A DNA stretch of 59,825 nt, from assembly GCF_903946935.1 (NCBI RefSeq), contig NZ_CAJAXH010000083.1, positions 1-59,825 on the forward strand, given 5' to 3'. A program made the position numbers and the translations under genes. Positions within the stretch are counted from its first letter, which is position 1. Each line of letters begins with the position of its first letter. The notes under the pieces are model-generated. The model was given only the letters and a program-made list of their open reading frames with translations, ran no database searches and was not told the origin of the DNA. This DNA comes from an uncultured Thiodictyon sp. (GTDB lineage: Bacteria > Pseudomonadota > Gammaproteobacteria > Chromatiales > Chromatiaceae). Positions 1-8,658 of this stretch are shown piece after piece.

Positions 1-141
1 ATGGCCGTATTACGTCCGCAGTAAGGGGATAACCGAGGAAAACTGCGTTTTTAGCCGAAAATCGCCTCTTTTTTTGCCAAAAAAAGCCATCCAACGGCCT
101 CAGGCGGTGGTGACGGTGGCTAAGTCCGACAGGCTGCTAGC
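1..141. repeat. Partial repeat or IS-like end
   Basis: The right edge (about 120-141) reads CTAAGTCCGACAGGCTGCTAG, nearly identical to the terminal arms of the palindrome between dciA and lpxC at 18.2 kb. The window starts inside this element, so its left arm is not visible. The interior has poly-T and poly-A patches (68-87) and no open frame of interest. It could be the end of an insertion sequence or a non-coding derivative of one. Confidence 0.4.
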
Positions 142-317
142 ACGCTCATCGCCCGCACCCGGCCTCGCTGCCTGTTCGTGTTCCTACGGTCGTGTCGCCG
201 CGTAGCCCTTCTTTCAGCCTGGCCTCGCGGCTTCCACCTTGGGTTTCGCTACGCTTCTTGTCACTCGATGCGGTTACCTCCTTTCAGGTAACAAGTACCT
301 GCCCATGCCGGGCACAC

Positions 318-385
318 TAGGGTCCGCTGCGCGGACCTTCGCCGGTTGGGTTCGCGCGGGGCTTCGGTCCGCACAGCGGACCCTA
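318..385. repeat. REP-like doublet, GGTCCGC family
   Basis: Two short palindromes face each other: GGTCCGCTGCGCGGACC at 321-337 and GGTCCGCACAGCGGACC at 366-382. TAGG precedes the first and CTA follows the second, so the pair forms an inverted doublet. Members of the same family occur at 46959-47001 and 54268-54330. The rest of 142-714 holds no frame with convincing coding character. Confidence 0.6.
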
Positions 386-439
386 CCCGGTCGCGCAGCG
401 GTGCGGGCGGCGGCGATTCATCCTCAATCCGGCAGTTGC

Positions 440-456
440 TCACGCCAAGGCGCCAA
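440..456. repeat. Half-site of TCACGCCAAGGCGCCAA repeat
   Basis: This 17-base stretch matches the terminal arm of the 121-bp inverted-repeat element at 37982-38102. Only one arm is recognisable here, so it is probably a solo or decayed copy. Confidence 0.45.
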
Positions 457-714
457 ACTCGCGGCGAGCACTCGGAAGGCCTCGGGTCCGGCGTTGGGAT
501 AGAGCGTCTTTCCGACGCTTCGTGGTCGGTCCCCGATGACCGCCGTCCCCGATTAGCGCCGTGGTATCTTGGGCAACCGAAAACCCCTGGTCTGCCTCAA
601 TGGTTCCACTAATTTCCCAAGATTTTCCAAAGGGTGTTCCCGCGGTACGTCCCCCATTTCCCTTCTCGAATGAGACCGCCTATACCGTCCCTGTCGTCTC
701 CGGAGACCCTATTG

Positions 715-1170
715 ATGACCATGCCAACCCGTCTAGCGGACAAGATCGAGCAACTGAAGACCCTGCTCGTCAATGCCGAGGATTTTTCAGTCATCATGAA
801 TTATTTTCTCGACGACCTGGTGCCGGATCCGGCCTTCCGGGCGAAAGGCAAGCCGCTGAAGGACAAAACCATCGAACAGCGGTTTCGGGGGGTACTCGGA
901 ATCCTGCAAGAGCGGTTGGCGATCCAGTCCGCGGGTCCGGCACAGATGATGGCCGCGCTATGGCTCAAGGATTTCGCGCTTGCCCATGGCGCCTTCGCGT
1001 TGGGCAACCGGTTGGGCATGGTCTTTTATTTCCGCGATTTGGATATGGGGCTCTGCGCGCTCGGCGCACTGGACGGCTCGATGGAGGTCATGTTCTCGCG
1101 CTTCTCGGTCTACGATGGCGTCGATCCCTCGAAAAGCTTCCATATCGATCGATCCAAGCGCCGCCATTGA
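715..1170 (+). CDS. Small conserved-looking protein of unknown function
   Basis: I do not recognise this 151-residue protein. The start at 715 is chosen because GGAGA sits 9 bases upstream; an in-frame ATG at 634 would add 27 residues without a ribosome site. It begins MTMPTRLADKIEQL, has an amphipathic helical first half (AEDFSVIMNYFLDDL), then a region rich in Leu, Ala and aromatic residues with FYFRDLDMGLCALGAL, and a basic end (DRSKRRH). There is no signal peptide or membrane segment, so it is probably cytoplasmic. It lies about 190 bases before kdsD on the same strand and may be a separate transcription unit. Codon use matches the neighbours, which supports it being real. Confidence 0.6.
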   Translation: MTMPTRLADKIEQLKTLLVNAEDFSVIMNYFLDDLVPDPAFRAKGKPLKDKTIEQRFRGVLGILQERLAIQSAGPAQMMAALWLKDFALAHGAFALGNRLGMVFYFRDLDMGLCALGALDGSMEVMFSRFSVYDGVDPSKSFHIDRSKRRH

Positions 1171-1363
1171 GATCGCCACCGGCTAAGTAGAGGGCCTGCC
1201 GCCCCGGTGACGAGGGCACAATTGGCGCACCGGGGCTGATGATCGCGCCGGCACGCCGGGTCAGCCACCACGTCCAAGCAAGATTTCACCCGGCTCTTGG
1301 TGTAAGGTTGCGCCGGGCCTAAGCTGGCGCCCACCGACCACCCCGTCGAGCGAGAATTTTCAG

Positions 1364-2383
1364 ATGACCGAACCCCGCCGACTCGGCACCCGCAAGCACG
1401 CTCTGGCCGCCGGCCAGGAGACGCGCATCCGTGACCTGGGCCGCGCCGTGATCGCGACCGAGGCCGCGGCCGTCGCCGCCTTGAGCGAGCGCATCGATGC
1501 CGCCTTCGTGGAGGCGTGCCGATACCTGCTGGCGTGTGAAGGGCGCATCGTGGTGCTGGGCATGGGCAAGTCCGGGCACATCGGCGGCAAGATTGCCGCC
1601 ACCTTGGCCAGCACCGGCAGCCCGGCCTTTTTCGTCCACCCCGGGGAGGCGAGCCACGGCGACCTGGGGATGATCACCCCCAGGGACGCGGTCCTGGCCC
1701 TGTCCAACTCCGGGGAGACGGCGGAGTTGCTGACCATCCTGCCGATCATCAAGCGCCTGGGCGTGCCCTTGATTACCATGACCGGGCGCCCCGACTCGAC
1801 CCTGGCCCGGGAGGCCGACATCAACCTGGACGTTAGCGTCGCGCGCGAGGCCTGTCCGCTCGGTCTGGCGCCGACCTCCAGCACCACGGCCACACTGGTT
1901 ATGGGCGACGCCCTGGCGATCGCGCTGCTGGAGAGCCGCGGCTTCACCGCCGCGGACTTTGCCCGCTCGCATCCGGCGGGCGCCCTGGGCCGACGCCTGC
2001 TGCTGCACGTCGGGGATATCATGCACCGCGGCGACCGGATACCGCAGGTCCCCCTGGGCAGCACGCTGATGGCGACCCTGGAGGAGATGTCGCACAAGGG
2101 GCTGGGGATGAGTGCGGTGGTCGATGGGCAGGGGCGGCTCGTCGGGGTCTTCACCGACGGCGACCTGCGCCGCGCACTCGACCACGGGGTCGATGTCCAC
2201 CACACCGCAATCGACACGGTGATGACCCGCGCCGGGATCACCGTCGCCCCGCAGATGCTGGCGGCCGAGGCCTTGGGGCTGATGGAGTCGCGCTCGATCA
2301 ACGGGTTATTGGTGATCGACACCGAGGGCCGGCCGATCGGTGCCTTGAATATGCACGATCTGCTACGCTCCGGGGTGGTATAA
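1364..2383 (+). CDS. kdsD: Arabinose-5-phosphate isomerase
   Basis: Converts ribulose-5-phosphate to arabinose-5-phosphate, the first committed step to KDO for the LPS inner core; cytoplasmic. The 339 residues carry a sugar-isomerase (SIS) domain at about 45-180 with GMGKSGHIGGKIAATL, the HPGEASHGDLGM loop and SNSGETAELL, followed by two CBS domains (about 205-260 and 270-335; FTDGDLRRAL is the end of the first). Length and layout are typical for KdsD. It starts at ATG 1364 with a weak GAG ahead. kdsC follows 51 bases later and lptC-lptA-lptB after that, the usual gammaproteobacterial order. Confidence 0.95.
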   Translation: MTEPRRLGTRKHALAAGQETRIRDLGRAVIATEAAAVAALSERIDAAFVEACRYLLACEGRIVVLGMGKSGHIGGKIAATLASTGSPAFFVHPGEASHGDLGMITPRDAVLALSNSGETAELLTILPIIKRLGVPLITMTGRPDSTLAREADINLDVSVAREACPLGLAPTSSTTATLVMGDALAIALLESRGFTAADFARSHPAGALGRRLLLHVGDIMHRGDRIPQVPLGSTLMATLEEMSHKGLGMSAVVDGQGRLVGVFTDGDLRRALDHGVDVHHTAIDTVMTRAGITVAPQMLAAEALGLMESRSINGLLVIDTEGRPIGALNMHDLLRSGVV

Positions 2384-2434
2384 CGGATGCGCCACACGCG
2401 CCATGTTAGACACCGGACTTAAGGTTAACGGCTG

Positions 2435-2956
2435 ATGCAAGACATTCTCGAACGCGCCGCCCGGGTGCGCCTGGTCATCTTCGACGTTGACGGGGTGTTG
2501 ACCGACGGACGCCTCTATCTCGGCGATCACGGGCAGGAATTCAAGGTATTCAATGCACGCGACGGTCACGGCATGGTGATGTTGCAGGAGACCGGCGTAC
2601 CGCTGGCGGTCATCTCAGGGCGCCGCTCGGAGGCCGTGCAGACGCGGATGCAGGACCTGGGGGTCGCCCATGTTTACCAGGGGCAGCGCGAGAAGCTGCC
2701 GGCCTACGAGGAACTGAAACAGACCCTGGGACTGACGGATGCGGACATCGCCTACCTGGGCGACGATGTCATCGATCTGCCGATCATGCGCCGCGTGGGC
2801 CTGGCGATCGCCGTGGCGGACGCCCACCCGGTGGTGCGTCGGCACGCCCATTGGTGTACCGCCGCCCCCGGCGGCCGGGGCGCGGCCCGGGAACTGTGCG
2901 AGTTGATCATGGCGGCCCAGTGTACCCTGGACCCCATGATCGACCGCTACTTGTAG
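2435..2956 (+). CDS. kdsC: KDO-8-phosphate phosphatase
   Basis: Removes phosphate from KDO-8-phosphate to free KDO for CMP activation. This 173-residue haloacid-dehalogenase family protein has motif I FDVDGVLTDG (nucleophile Asp17, acid Asp19), motif II in AVISGR, and the late acidic motif YLGDDVIDLPIMRRVG. It has no cap domain, as expected for the tetrameric C0 phosphatases of this family. The start ATG at 2435 has TAAGG nearby upstream. It sits between kdsD and lptC, linking KDO supply to LPS export. Confidence 0.95.
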   Translation: MQDILERAARVRLVIFDVDGVLTDGRLYLGDHGQEFKVFNARDGHGMVMLQETGVPLAVISGRRSEAVQTRMQDLGVAHVYQGQREKLPAYEELKQTLGLTDADIAYLGDDVIDLPIMRRVGLAIAVADAHPVVRRHAHWCTAAPGGRGAARELCELIMAAQCTLDPMIDRYL

Positions 2957-3005
2957 ACCCGGCTCCCGAGCAGGTCCCCGAGGATGAGCAGCGAGGTGAC
3001 GAACC

Positions 3006-3608
3006 GTGTGGACGACACGACAGGGCCGGCTGGCGATCCTCTTCGCGGTGCTGGCAACCCTGACCTGGTGGGTGCTGCATAACATGATCGAGCAACCGGC
3101 CCAGCGGGTACGTGAGCGCACCCCCAAATACATCGTCTCGGACTTCACCGCCGTCGAGACCGACGCCACCGGACGGCCGGCGCGGCGCCTGGCCGCGCGG
3201 CAACTGCGCGAGTATGTCGAGGAGGACCTGGGCGAACTCGACCTGCCGCGACTGACCCTGTTCGACCGCGACGGCGGCCCGCCCTGGGAGATCAGCGCGC
3301 AACTGGGGTTCTTGTTGAACCACAACGAGGAGATACATCTGCTCGAGCACGTCAAGGTGGACCGGGTCGGCACCGCCACGTCCCGCTCCTTCCGGCTCAC
3401 CAGCAGCGAAATGCGCGTCTGGCCCAAACGTGAATATGCCCAGGGCGACCAGCCGGTGCGCCTCACGAGCGACCGCGATTGGCTCACCGCCCCCGGCATG
3501 CGCCTGTGGTATGCCCACCCGTCCCGGGCCGAATTTCCCGGGCGGGCCCACATCTTGATCGCCCCAACGCCACCGGCGGCGGGGCATTCCCCGGAGACCA
3601 CCCGATGA
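3006..3608 (+). CDS. lptC: LPS export protein LptC
   Basis: Bitopic inner-membrane protein that passes LPS from the LptBFG transporter to LptA. The 200 residues have one N-terminal membrane helix (about 8-24, LAILFAVLATLTWWVL) followed by a periplasmic beta-jellyroll domain. The start is GTG at 3006, chosen because GAGGTGA lies 8 bases upstream. Sequence conservation in this family is low, so the call rests on the helix, the beta-rich domain, the length and the position between kdsC and lptA. Its stop overlaps the lptA start in an ATGA. Confidence 0.9.
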   Translation: MWTTRQGRLAILFAVLATLTWWVLHNMIEQPAQRVRERTPKYIVSDFTAVETDATGRPARRLAARQLREYVEEDLGELDLPRLTLFDRDGGPPWEISAQLGFLLNHNEEIHLLEHVKVDRVGTATSRSFRLTSSEMRVWPKREYAQGDQPVRLTSDRDWLTAPGMRLWYAHPSRAEFPGRAHILIAPTPPAAGHSPETTR

Positions 3609-4207
3609 GCGCCCGGCCGACGACCGCCGCCCTAACCTTGCTGGTCGAACTCGGCCTGAATCTGGGGCTCGGCTTGGCGCTGGGCCTGACCGCGCTGGGC
3701 GCCGCGGCGCTGCAAAGCGACAGCCAACAACCCATGCTGATCGAGGCCGACAAGGTCGAGGTCGACGAGGCGCAGGGCACCAGCCTCTATTTGGGTCAGG
3801 TCCAGGTGGACCAGGGGACCACGCGCCTGTTGGCCAATCAGGTGACGGTCCACCACCGTAAAGACCACAGCATCAAGTACATCATCGCCCGCGGCGAGCC
3901 GGCTTCGTACCAGCAATTGATGGACGGCGACAAGCACGAGGAGATGCTGGCCTTTGCCAAGCGCATGGATTACGACGCCGACCGGGACGAACTGGTGTTG
4001 ACCGGTGAGGCCTTAGTGATTCAAGGCACCGACCGGGTGGCCAGCGAGCGCATCGTCTGGGATCGGGCCAACAACCGGATGCAAGCCGGCGGCACCAGCC
4101 GGGCGAAGATCGTGTTCACACCAGGGGAACAGAAGAACGGCCAACCGAAGGCCGCGGCGCCAGCGCCCCCCAAGACGCCCCCGCCAGCGACCAAGAAGGG
4201 CCCATGA
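3605..4207 (+). CDS. lptA: LPS bridge protein LptA
   Basis: Periplasmic protein whose jellyroll repeats form the bridge carrying LPS to LptD. The 200 residues have a long hydrophobic N-terminal signal (about 8-35), then the OstA-like domain beginning [18 protein letters not shown] with [12 protein letters not shown] and [14 protein letters not shown]. The last 30 residues are a low-complexity Pro/Ala/Lys tail, longer than usual. The start ATG 3605 overlaps the lptC stop by four bases, and its stop overlaps lptB likewise, so the three are translationally coupled. An upstream in-frame ATG at 3479 is discarded because it lies deep in lptC. Confidence 0.92.
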   Translation: MSARPTTAALTLLVELGLNLGLGLALGLTALGAAALQSDSQQPMLIEADKVEVDEAQGTSLYLGQVQVDQGTTRLLANQVTVHHRKDHSIKYIIARGEPASYQQLMDGDKHEEMLAFAKRMDYDADRDELVLTGEALVIQGTDRVASERIVWDRANNRMQAGGTSRAKIVFTPGEQKNGQPKAAAPAPPKTPPPATKKGP

Positions 4208-4929
4208 GCACACTGCGCGCCACCCATCTGCGCAAGCGCTACCGCAGCCGCGAGGTGCTGCGGGACGTGAGCGTGGAGGTCAACGCCGGCGAGGTGGTCG
4301 GGCTGCTCGGGCCGAACGGCGCCGGCAAGACCACCTGCTTTTATCTTATCGTCGGGCTGATCCCGAGCGATCATGGTCGGATCGAACTCAACGGCCGCGA
4401 CCTCACGCAATTGCCGATGCACGCCCGGGCGCGGGCGGGCTTGAGCTATCTGGCGCAGGAGGCGTCGGTGTTCCGCAAACTCTCGGCGCGCGACAACATC
4501 CGGGCGATCCTGGAGACCCGCCGCGATCTCGATCCCGACCAACAACGCGAGCGCTGCGAACAACTGCTCCAAGAACTGGGGATCGCCCATGTCGCGGCGT
4601 CCCAGGCGTTGAACTTGTCCGGCGGCGAGCGCCGCCGCCTGGAGATCGCCCGGGCGCTGGCCGTCGACCCGGTGGTGATGTTGCTCGATGAACCCTTCGC
4701 CGGGGTCGACCCGATCGCGGTCGGCGACATCAAGGCCATCGTCTCGCACCTGCGCGAGCGTAACATCGGCGTCCTGATTACCGACCATAACGTGCGTGAG
4801 ACCCTCGACATCTGTGACCGCGGCTATATCATCAGCGGCGGGACAGTGATCGCCGCCGGCACCCCGGCCGAGCTGCTCGCCGACCAGCAGGTGCGCGAGG
4901 TCTACCTCGGCACCGACTTCTCGATGTGA
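4204..4929 (+). CDS. lptB: LPS transport ATP-binding protein LptB
   Basis: ATPase of the LptB2FG transporter that extracts LPS from the inner membrane; cytoplasmic face. The 241 residues show Walker [10 protein letters not shown] (36-44), the signature [15 protein letters not shown], Walker [15 protein letters not shown] and the switch histidine in ITDHNVRET. Length and motifs are standard. lptF and lptG are not in the window, which is normal because they lie elsewhere in most gammaproteobacteria. A 118-base gap separates it from rpoN. Confidence 0.97.
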   Translation: MSTLRATHLRKRYRSREVLRDVSVEVNAGEVVGLLGPNGAGKTTCFYLIVGLIPSDHGRIELNGRDLTQLPMHARARAGLSYLAQEASVFRKLSARDNIRAILETRRDLDPDQQRERCEQLLQELGIAHVAASQALNLSGGERRRLEIARALAVDPVVMLLDEPFAGVDPIAVGDIKAIVSHLRERNIGVLITDHNVRETLDICDRGYIISGGTVIAAGTPAELLADQQVREVYLGTDFSM

Positions 4930-5047
4930 GACGCATGCACGGTGTTGGGCCCGAATCCATTCCGCCACGGCGCCCGGATAGGCTAGAATCAAATCAGGCA
5001 CTCAATTTGCTAGCCCCGACCGATCCACACCAGGCGCAGCCCCCTCA

Positions 5048-6535
5048 ATGAAGCAGTCCATCCAGCTTCGACTCGGCCAGCATCTCTCGATGACGCCCCA
5101 GCTGCAGCAGGCCATCAAGCTGCTGCAACTCTCCAGCCTGGAACTCCAACAGGAGATCCAAGAGGTGCTGGATAGCAATTTCATGCTCGAGGAGGGCGAC
5201 GAGGCCGATCGCTTCCAGGCCGCCGACGCGGCCGACACCCGGCTGGTGCAGGACGCCACGCCCGAGCCGACCGCCACGCTCCAGGAGCAGACGATCGAGC
5301 GAGAGGTCCAGGGCGAGTCCAGTGAGATGCCGGACGAGCTGCCGGTGGACACCCAGTGGGACGACGTCTACGAGAACACGCTACCGAGTGGCGGCCAGGG
5401 CGGCGACGACGCGGATTTCGACCCCTTCGCGCAGCGCAGCCGCCCGGAGACCCTCCACGACCACCTGATCTGGCAGCTCAATCTGGCCCGTCTCAGCGCG
5501 CGGGACGAGGCCATCGCCCTGGTGGTGATCGACGCCATCGACGGCGACGGCTATCTGCGCACCAACTGCGAGGACCTGGTAACCACGCTGGACGACCCAC
5601 ACCTCACACCCGAGGAGGTCACCGCCGTCATCCACCGGGTCCAGTCCTTCGACCCCGCGGGGGTGGGCGCACGCGACCTGCGCGAATGCCTGTTGCTGCA
5701 ACTGCGCCAGTTGCCGGAGTTGGCAACCGCCCCACAACGGGACCTGGCCATCGCGATCTGCGAGCAGGGCTTCGAGCACCTGCCGCGTAAGGACGTGGCG
5801 GCCCTGGTGCGCCTGCTGGCCCAGCCCGAGGAGGCCATCCGCACCGCCCTGGCGGTCATCCAACACCTCAATCCCAGGCCCGGGACCTTGATCGCAGACA
5901 CCCCCGCGGAGTACGTTGTGCCCGATATCTTCGTGCGGCGCACCGCCGGCGTCTGGCAGGTGGAGCTGAATCCCGAAACAACGCCTAAACTGCGAGTGAA
6001 CGCCGACTATGCGCGGCTGATCCGGCGCAGCGACCAGAGTGCGGACAGCATCGCATTGAAGAGCCACCTGCAAGAAGCACGCTGGTTTATCAAGAGCTTG
6101 GTTAGCCGAAACGATACTGTCCTGCGGGTTGCGGCCAAGATCGTGGAACTGCAACAGGACTTCCTCGAACGCGGGGAAGAGGCGATGAAACCACTAATTC
6201 TGCGCGATATTTCAGAGGCACTCGACCTGCATGAGTCCACCGTGTCGCGGGTCACCACGCAGAAATACATGCATACCCCACGGGGGACCTTCGAGTTCAA
6301 GTTTTTTTTCTCGTCCCATGTGAACACGGCGGCCGGGGGCGAGTGTTCATCCACGGCCATCCGCGCCCTGATCCGCCGGATGATCGCCGGCGAGCCGACC
6401 CGTACACCATTGAGTGACAGCCGGATCGCCGAGGAACTGGCCGATCAGGGCATCAATGTTGCGCGACGCACGGTCGCGAAATACCGCGAGGCGATGGGTA
6501 TCCCACCCTCGAACGAACGCAAACGCCTGGCTTGA
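5048..6535 (+). CDS. rpoN: RNA polymerase sigma-54 factor
   Basis: Sigma factor for -24/-12 promoters, needing AAA+ activators. The 495 residues have the Gln/Leu-rich region I (MKQSIQLRLGQHLSMTPQLQ), an acidic region II (about 50-125), the core-binding and HTH region (HESTVSRVTTQKYM) and the C-terminal RpoN box ARRTVAKYREAMGIPPSNER. The FKFFFSSHV stretch near residue 420 is encoded by a run of eight T residues. It follows lptB and precedes hpf and ptsN, the widely conserved rpoN neighbourhood. Confidence 0.97.
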   Translation: MKQSIQLRLGQHLSMTPQLQQAIKLLQLSSLELQQEIQEVLDSNFMLEEGDEADRFQAADAADTRLVQDATPEPTATLQEQTIEREVQGESSEMPDELPVDTQWDDVYENTLPSGGQGGDDADFDPFAQRSRPETLHDHLIWQLNLARLSARDEAIALVVIDAIDGDGYLRTNCEDLVTTLDDPHLTPEEVTAVIHRVQSFDPAGVGARDLRECLLLQLRQLPELATAPQRDLAIAICEQGFEHLPRKDVAALVRLLAQPEEAIRTALAVIQHLNPRPGTLIADTPAEYVVPDIFVRRTAGVWQVELNPETTPKLRVNADYARLIRRSDQSADSIALKSHLQEARWFIKSLVSRNDTVLRVAAKIVELQQDFLERGEEAMKPLILRDISEALDLHESTVSRVTTQKYMHTPRGTFEFKFFFSSHVNTAAGGECSSTAIRALIRRMIAGEPTRTPLSDSRIAEELADQGINVARRTVAKYREAMGIPPSNERKRLA

Positions 6536-6569
6536 CAGGCGGTTTGAAACCACAGGAGCAGACCGAACT

Positions 6570-6902
6570 ATGCAAATCAACCTGACGGGTCACCATATCG
6601 ACGTGACCGAAGCCCTCAAGGCGTACGTCGATACCAAGTTCGAGCGACTCGCTCGCCATTTCGACCACGTCATCAACGCCCACGTCATACTGAGCGTGGA
6701 AAAGTTGTCCAAGAAGGCCGAGGCGACGATGAACGTGAACGGCAACAAACTGTTTGCCGACTCGGTGCATGAGGACATGTATGCCGCCATCGACACCCTG
6801 ATCGACAAGCTTGACCGACAGATTCTGCGCCACAAGGAGAAGAAGTCCAGCCACCGTCCGACGGCGGCCGGCATCGCCAAGAGCACCAGCGAGCCCGAAT
6901 AG
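6570..6902 (+). CDS. hpf: Ribosome hibernation promoting factor (short form)
   Basis: Binds the 30S decoding region and promotes 100S dimers in stationary cells. The 110 residues form the single S30AE domain: MQINLTGHHIDVTEALKAYV at the start, FERLARHFDHV and a lysine-rich end. There is no C-terminal dimerisation domain, so it is the short form that normally works with an RMF partner. The start at 6570 is fixed by CAGGAG about 13 bases upstream and by homology; the open frame runs back into rpoN but that part is a shadow. It lies directly behind rpoN. Confidence 0.95.
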   Translation: MQINLTGHHIDVTEALKAYVDTKFERLARHFDHVINAHVILSVEKLSKKAEATMNVNGNKLFADSVHEDMYAAIDTLIDKLDRQILRHKEKKSSHRPTAAGIAKSTSEPE

Positions 6903-6939
6903 GCGCGAACCCGCCAACGGCTGGGGTCACAACCGGATC

Positions 6940-6969
6940 GACACCGCGGACTGAGCCGTTCGCGGTGTC
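6940..6969 (+). terminator. Hairpin after hpf
   Basis: GACACCGCG at 6940-6948 pairs with CGCGGTGTC at 6961-6969, giving a nine-pair stem with a 12-base loop, followed by CTTGGTTGT rather than a clean T run. It falls in the 242-base gap between hpf and ptsN and could be a weak terminator or a stem limiting read-through. I see no gene in the rest of this gap beyond a 26-codon frame at 7062 that I do not trust. Confidence 0.4.
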
Positions 6970-7144
6970 CTTGGTTGTCACCCCGGGCGATCGCCGCCAA
7001 CGATCGCTGCCCACAGTGACGAGCGCGTGCGGCCTGCACGACCAAGAGGAATCAGCCGACATGACCCGCACCCACTTTCGCGACTCAGGTCGTTGCGCCA
7101 GCCCGGCGGCCCGGTGTCGCCCCCATGGCCGGGAGCGGTAGCCG

Positions 7145-7594
7145 ATGTTACCCCCCGACTTCATCAATGCGGGCCGCATCGCCCGCGGCCTTGAGATCGC
7201 GAGCAAGAAGCGTCTGCTTGAGACGCTGGCACGCCTCCTGGCCACCGACCATCCAGGGCTGGAGCCGGACGCGGTCTTTGAGCGGCTCTTGGAACGCGAG
7301 CGGCTGGGCAGCACCGGACTCGGGCACGGGATCGCCCTGCCCCATGCCCGTATCAAAGCCATACCCCAATCCCTGGGGGCGTTCGTCTCACTCACGCAGG
7401 GGGTGGATTATGATGCGGCCGACGGCGAGCCGGTCGACTTGGCCTTTGCGCTGCTGGTACCCGAAACCGCCACCGAGGAACACCTGCAACTCTTGGCCGA
7501 ATTGGCTGGCCGCTTCAACGACCCCGAGCTGCGGCGGCGGCTGCGCCAGGCGGATAACGCCGCGGCGATCCTGAACCTCTTTGGCGTCGCCTAG
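7145..7594 (+). CDS. ptsN: PTS nitrogen-regulatory EIIA (EIIA-Ntr)
   Basis: Phosphate acceptor at the end of the nitrogen PTS; in relatives its phosphorylation state regulates K+ transport, sensor kinases and envelope enzymes. The 149 residues match the mannitol/fructose EIIA fold with the active-site motif GIALPHAR, phospho-His67. It is 29 bases ahead of hprK. Its likely donor HPr and EI are encoded four and five genes downstream in the same run, so the whole relay is local. Confidence 0.94.
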   Translation: MLPPDFINAGRIARGLEIASKKRLLETLARLLATDHPGLEPDAVFERLLERERLGSTGLGHGIALPHARIKAIPQSLGAFVSLTQGVDYDAADGEPVDLAFALLVPETATEEHLQLLAELAGRFNDPELRRRLRQADNAAAILNLFGVA

Positions 7595-7623
7595 CGCGCG
7601 ACACCGCAGCAGACGGACCCACC

Positions 7624-8604
7624 ATGGCCGATAGCCTCCAGTCCCTGATCCGGCAGACCGGGCACCGCACCCGCCTGCGCTGGCTAACCCCTGAACCCAG
7701 CGACCGGCGGCCCGTGCGCATGGACGACCCGATCCTCGCGGGCCAGGCCCTGGTCGGGTCGCTCAACTGTATCCACCCGAATCGACTCCAGGTCATCGGC
7801 CGCGCCGAAGTGGCCTACCTGGCAGGGCTGGGTGCTACCGCCTTCGCGGAAACGATCAAGAAACTCTTCACCGATCGTCCCACGGCGGTGATCTTCTCCG
7901 ACGGCATCGAGCCGGCGGCGGCCTTTTGGGACTGGGCCGAACGCACCGATACCCCCTTGATCGGTTCCCCCGTTTGCGACGACGAACTGATCAATCAACT
8001 GCGCTACTACCTGACCCATGCCCTGGCGGAACGCAAGACCATCCACGGGGTCTTTATCGAGGTCTTGGGGATGGGGGTCCTGCTGGCCGGGGACCCGGCG
8101 GTCGGCAAGAGCGAATTGGCGCTCGACCTGATCAGTCGCGGACACCGCCTGATCGCCGATGACGCGCCCCAGTTCGCCCGCGTCGCCCCGGAAAAACTGG
8201 AGGGGAGCTGCCCGGATGCACTGCTCGACTTCTTGGAGGTGCGGGGCTTAGGCATCCTCAATATCCGCGCCATGTTCGGGGAGGGGGCAGTGCTCCGCCG
8301 CAAGACATTAAATCTAATAATAGACTTGAAGCCGCTTGACCTGACCCAGCTGGACCGCATCGACCGACTCGCCGGCAGCCTGTCCGCCAGCACCATCTTA
8401 GGGGTGGCCGTACCACGGATCACCATGCCGGTGGCCCCAGGGCGCAACCTCTCCATCATTGTCGAGGCGGCGGTACGCCACCAAATCCTGCGGATACGGG
8501 GCTATGATGCGGGGGTGGACTTCATCGACCGCCAGGCGCGCGCACTGAGCAACGACCGCCCGGACCCACCGAAGGGCCCGCCCGCGGGACCGAACAATCG
8601 CTGA
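7624..8604 (+). CDS. hprK: HPr kinase/phosphorylase
   Basis: Bifunctional enzyme that phosphorylates HPr on Ser46 and reverses the reaction. The 326 residues have an N-terminal domain (about 1-130) and a C-terminal kinase domain with P-loop GDPAVGKSELALDL and the family signature LEVRGLGILNIRAMFG. The C-terminal tail is Pro-rich (about 310-326). Enteric bacteria lack hprK; its presence beside ptsN and rapZ matches many beta- and some gammaproteobacteria. The HPr encoded at 9926 keeps a serine at position 46, so a substrate is present. Confidence 0.95.
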   Translation: MADSLQSLIRQTGHRTRLRWLTPEPSDRRPVRMDDPILAGQALVGSLNCIHPNRLQVIGRAEVAYLAGLGATAFAETIKKLFTDRPTAVIFSDGIEPAAAFWDWAERTDTPLIGSPVCDDELINQLRYYLTHALAERKTIHGVFIEVLGMGVLLAGDPAVGKSELALDLISRGHRLIADDAPQFARVAPEKLEGSCPDALLDFLEVRGLGILNIRAMFGEGAVLRRKTLNLIIDLKPLDLTQLDRIDRLAGSLSASTILGVAVPRITMPVAPGRNLSIIVEAAVRHQILRIRGYDAGVDFIDRQARALSNDRPDPPKGPPAGPNNR

Positions 8605-8658
8605 AACCCCGCGCCGACCATGTCTATCTACCCGCGGACCTCACCATGAGACTTTACT

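Noticed and set aside
239-612. Overlapping open frames on both strands near the left edge
   Set aside because: They consist of palindromic repeats and GC-rich sequence, lack ribosome sites and have biased, repeat-derived residues.
6300-6310. Run of eight T residues in rpoN as a phase-variation tract
   Set aside because: The run encodes the conserved FKFFFSSHV segment; eight residues in one place is weak evidence for slippage.
7062-7142. A 26-codon frame with AGAGGAA upstream, just before ptsN
   Set aside because: It could be a leader peptide, but the residues show no pattern and the frame is too short to support without expression data.
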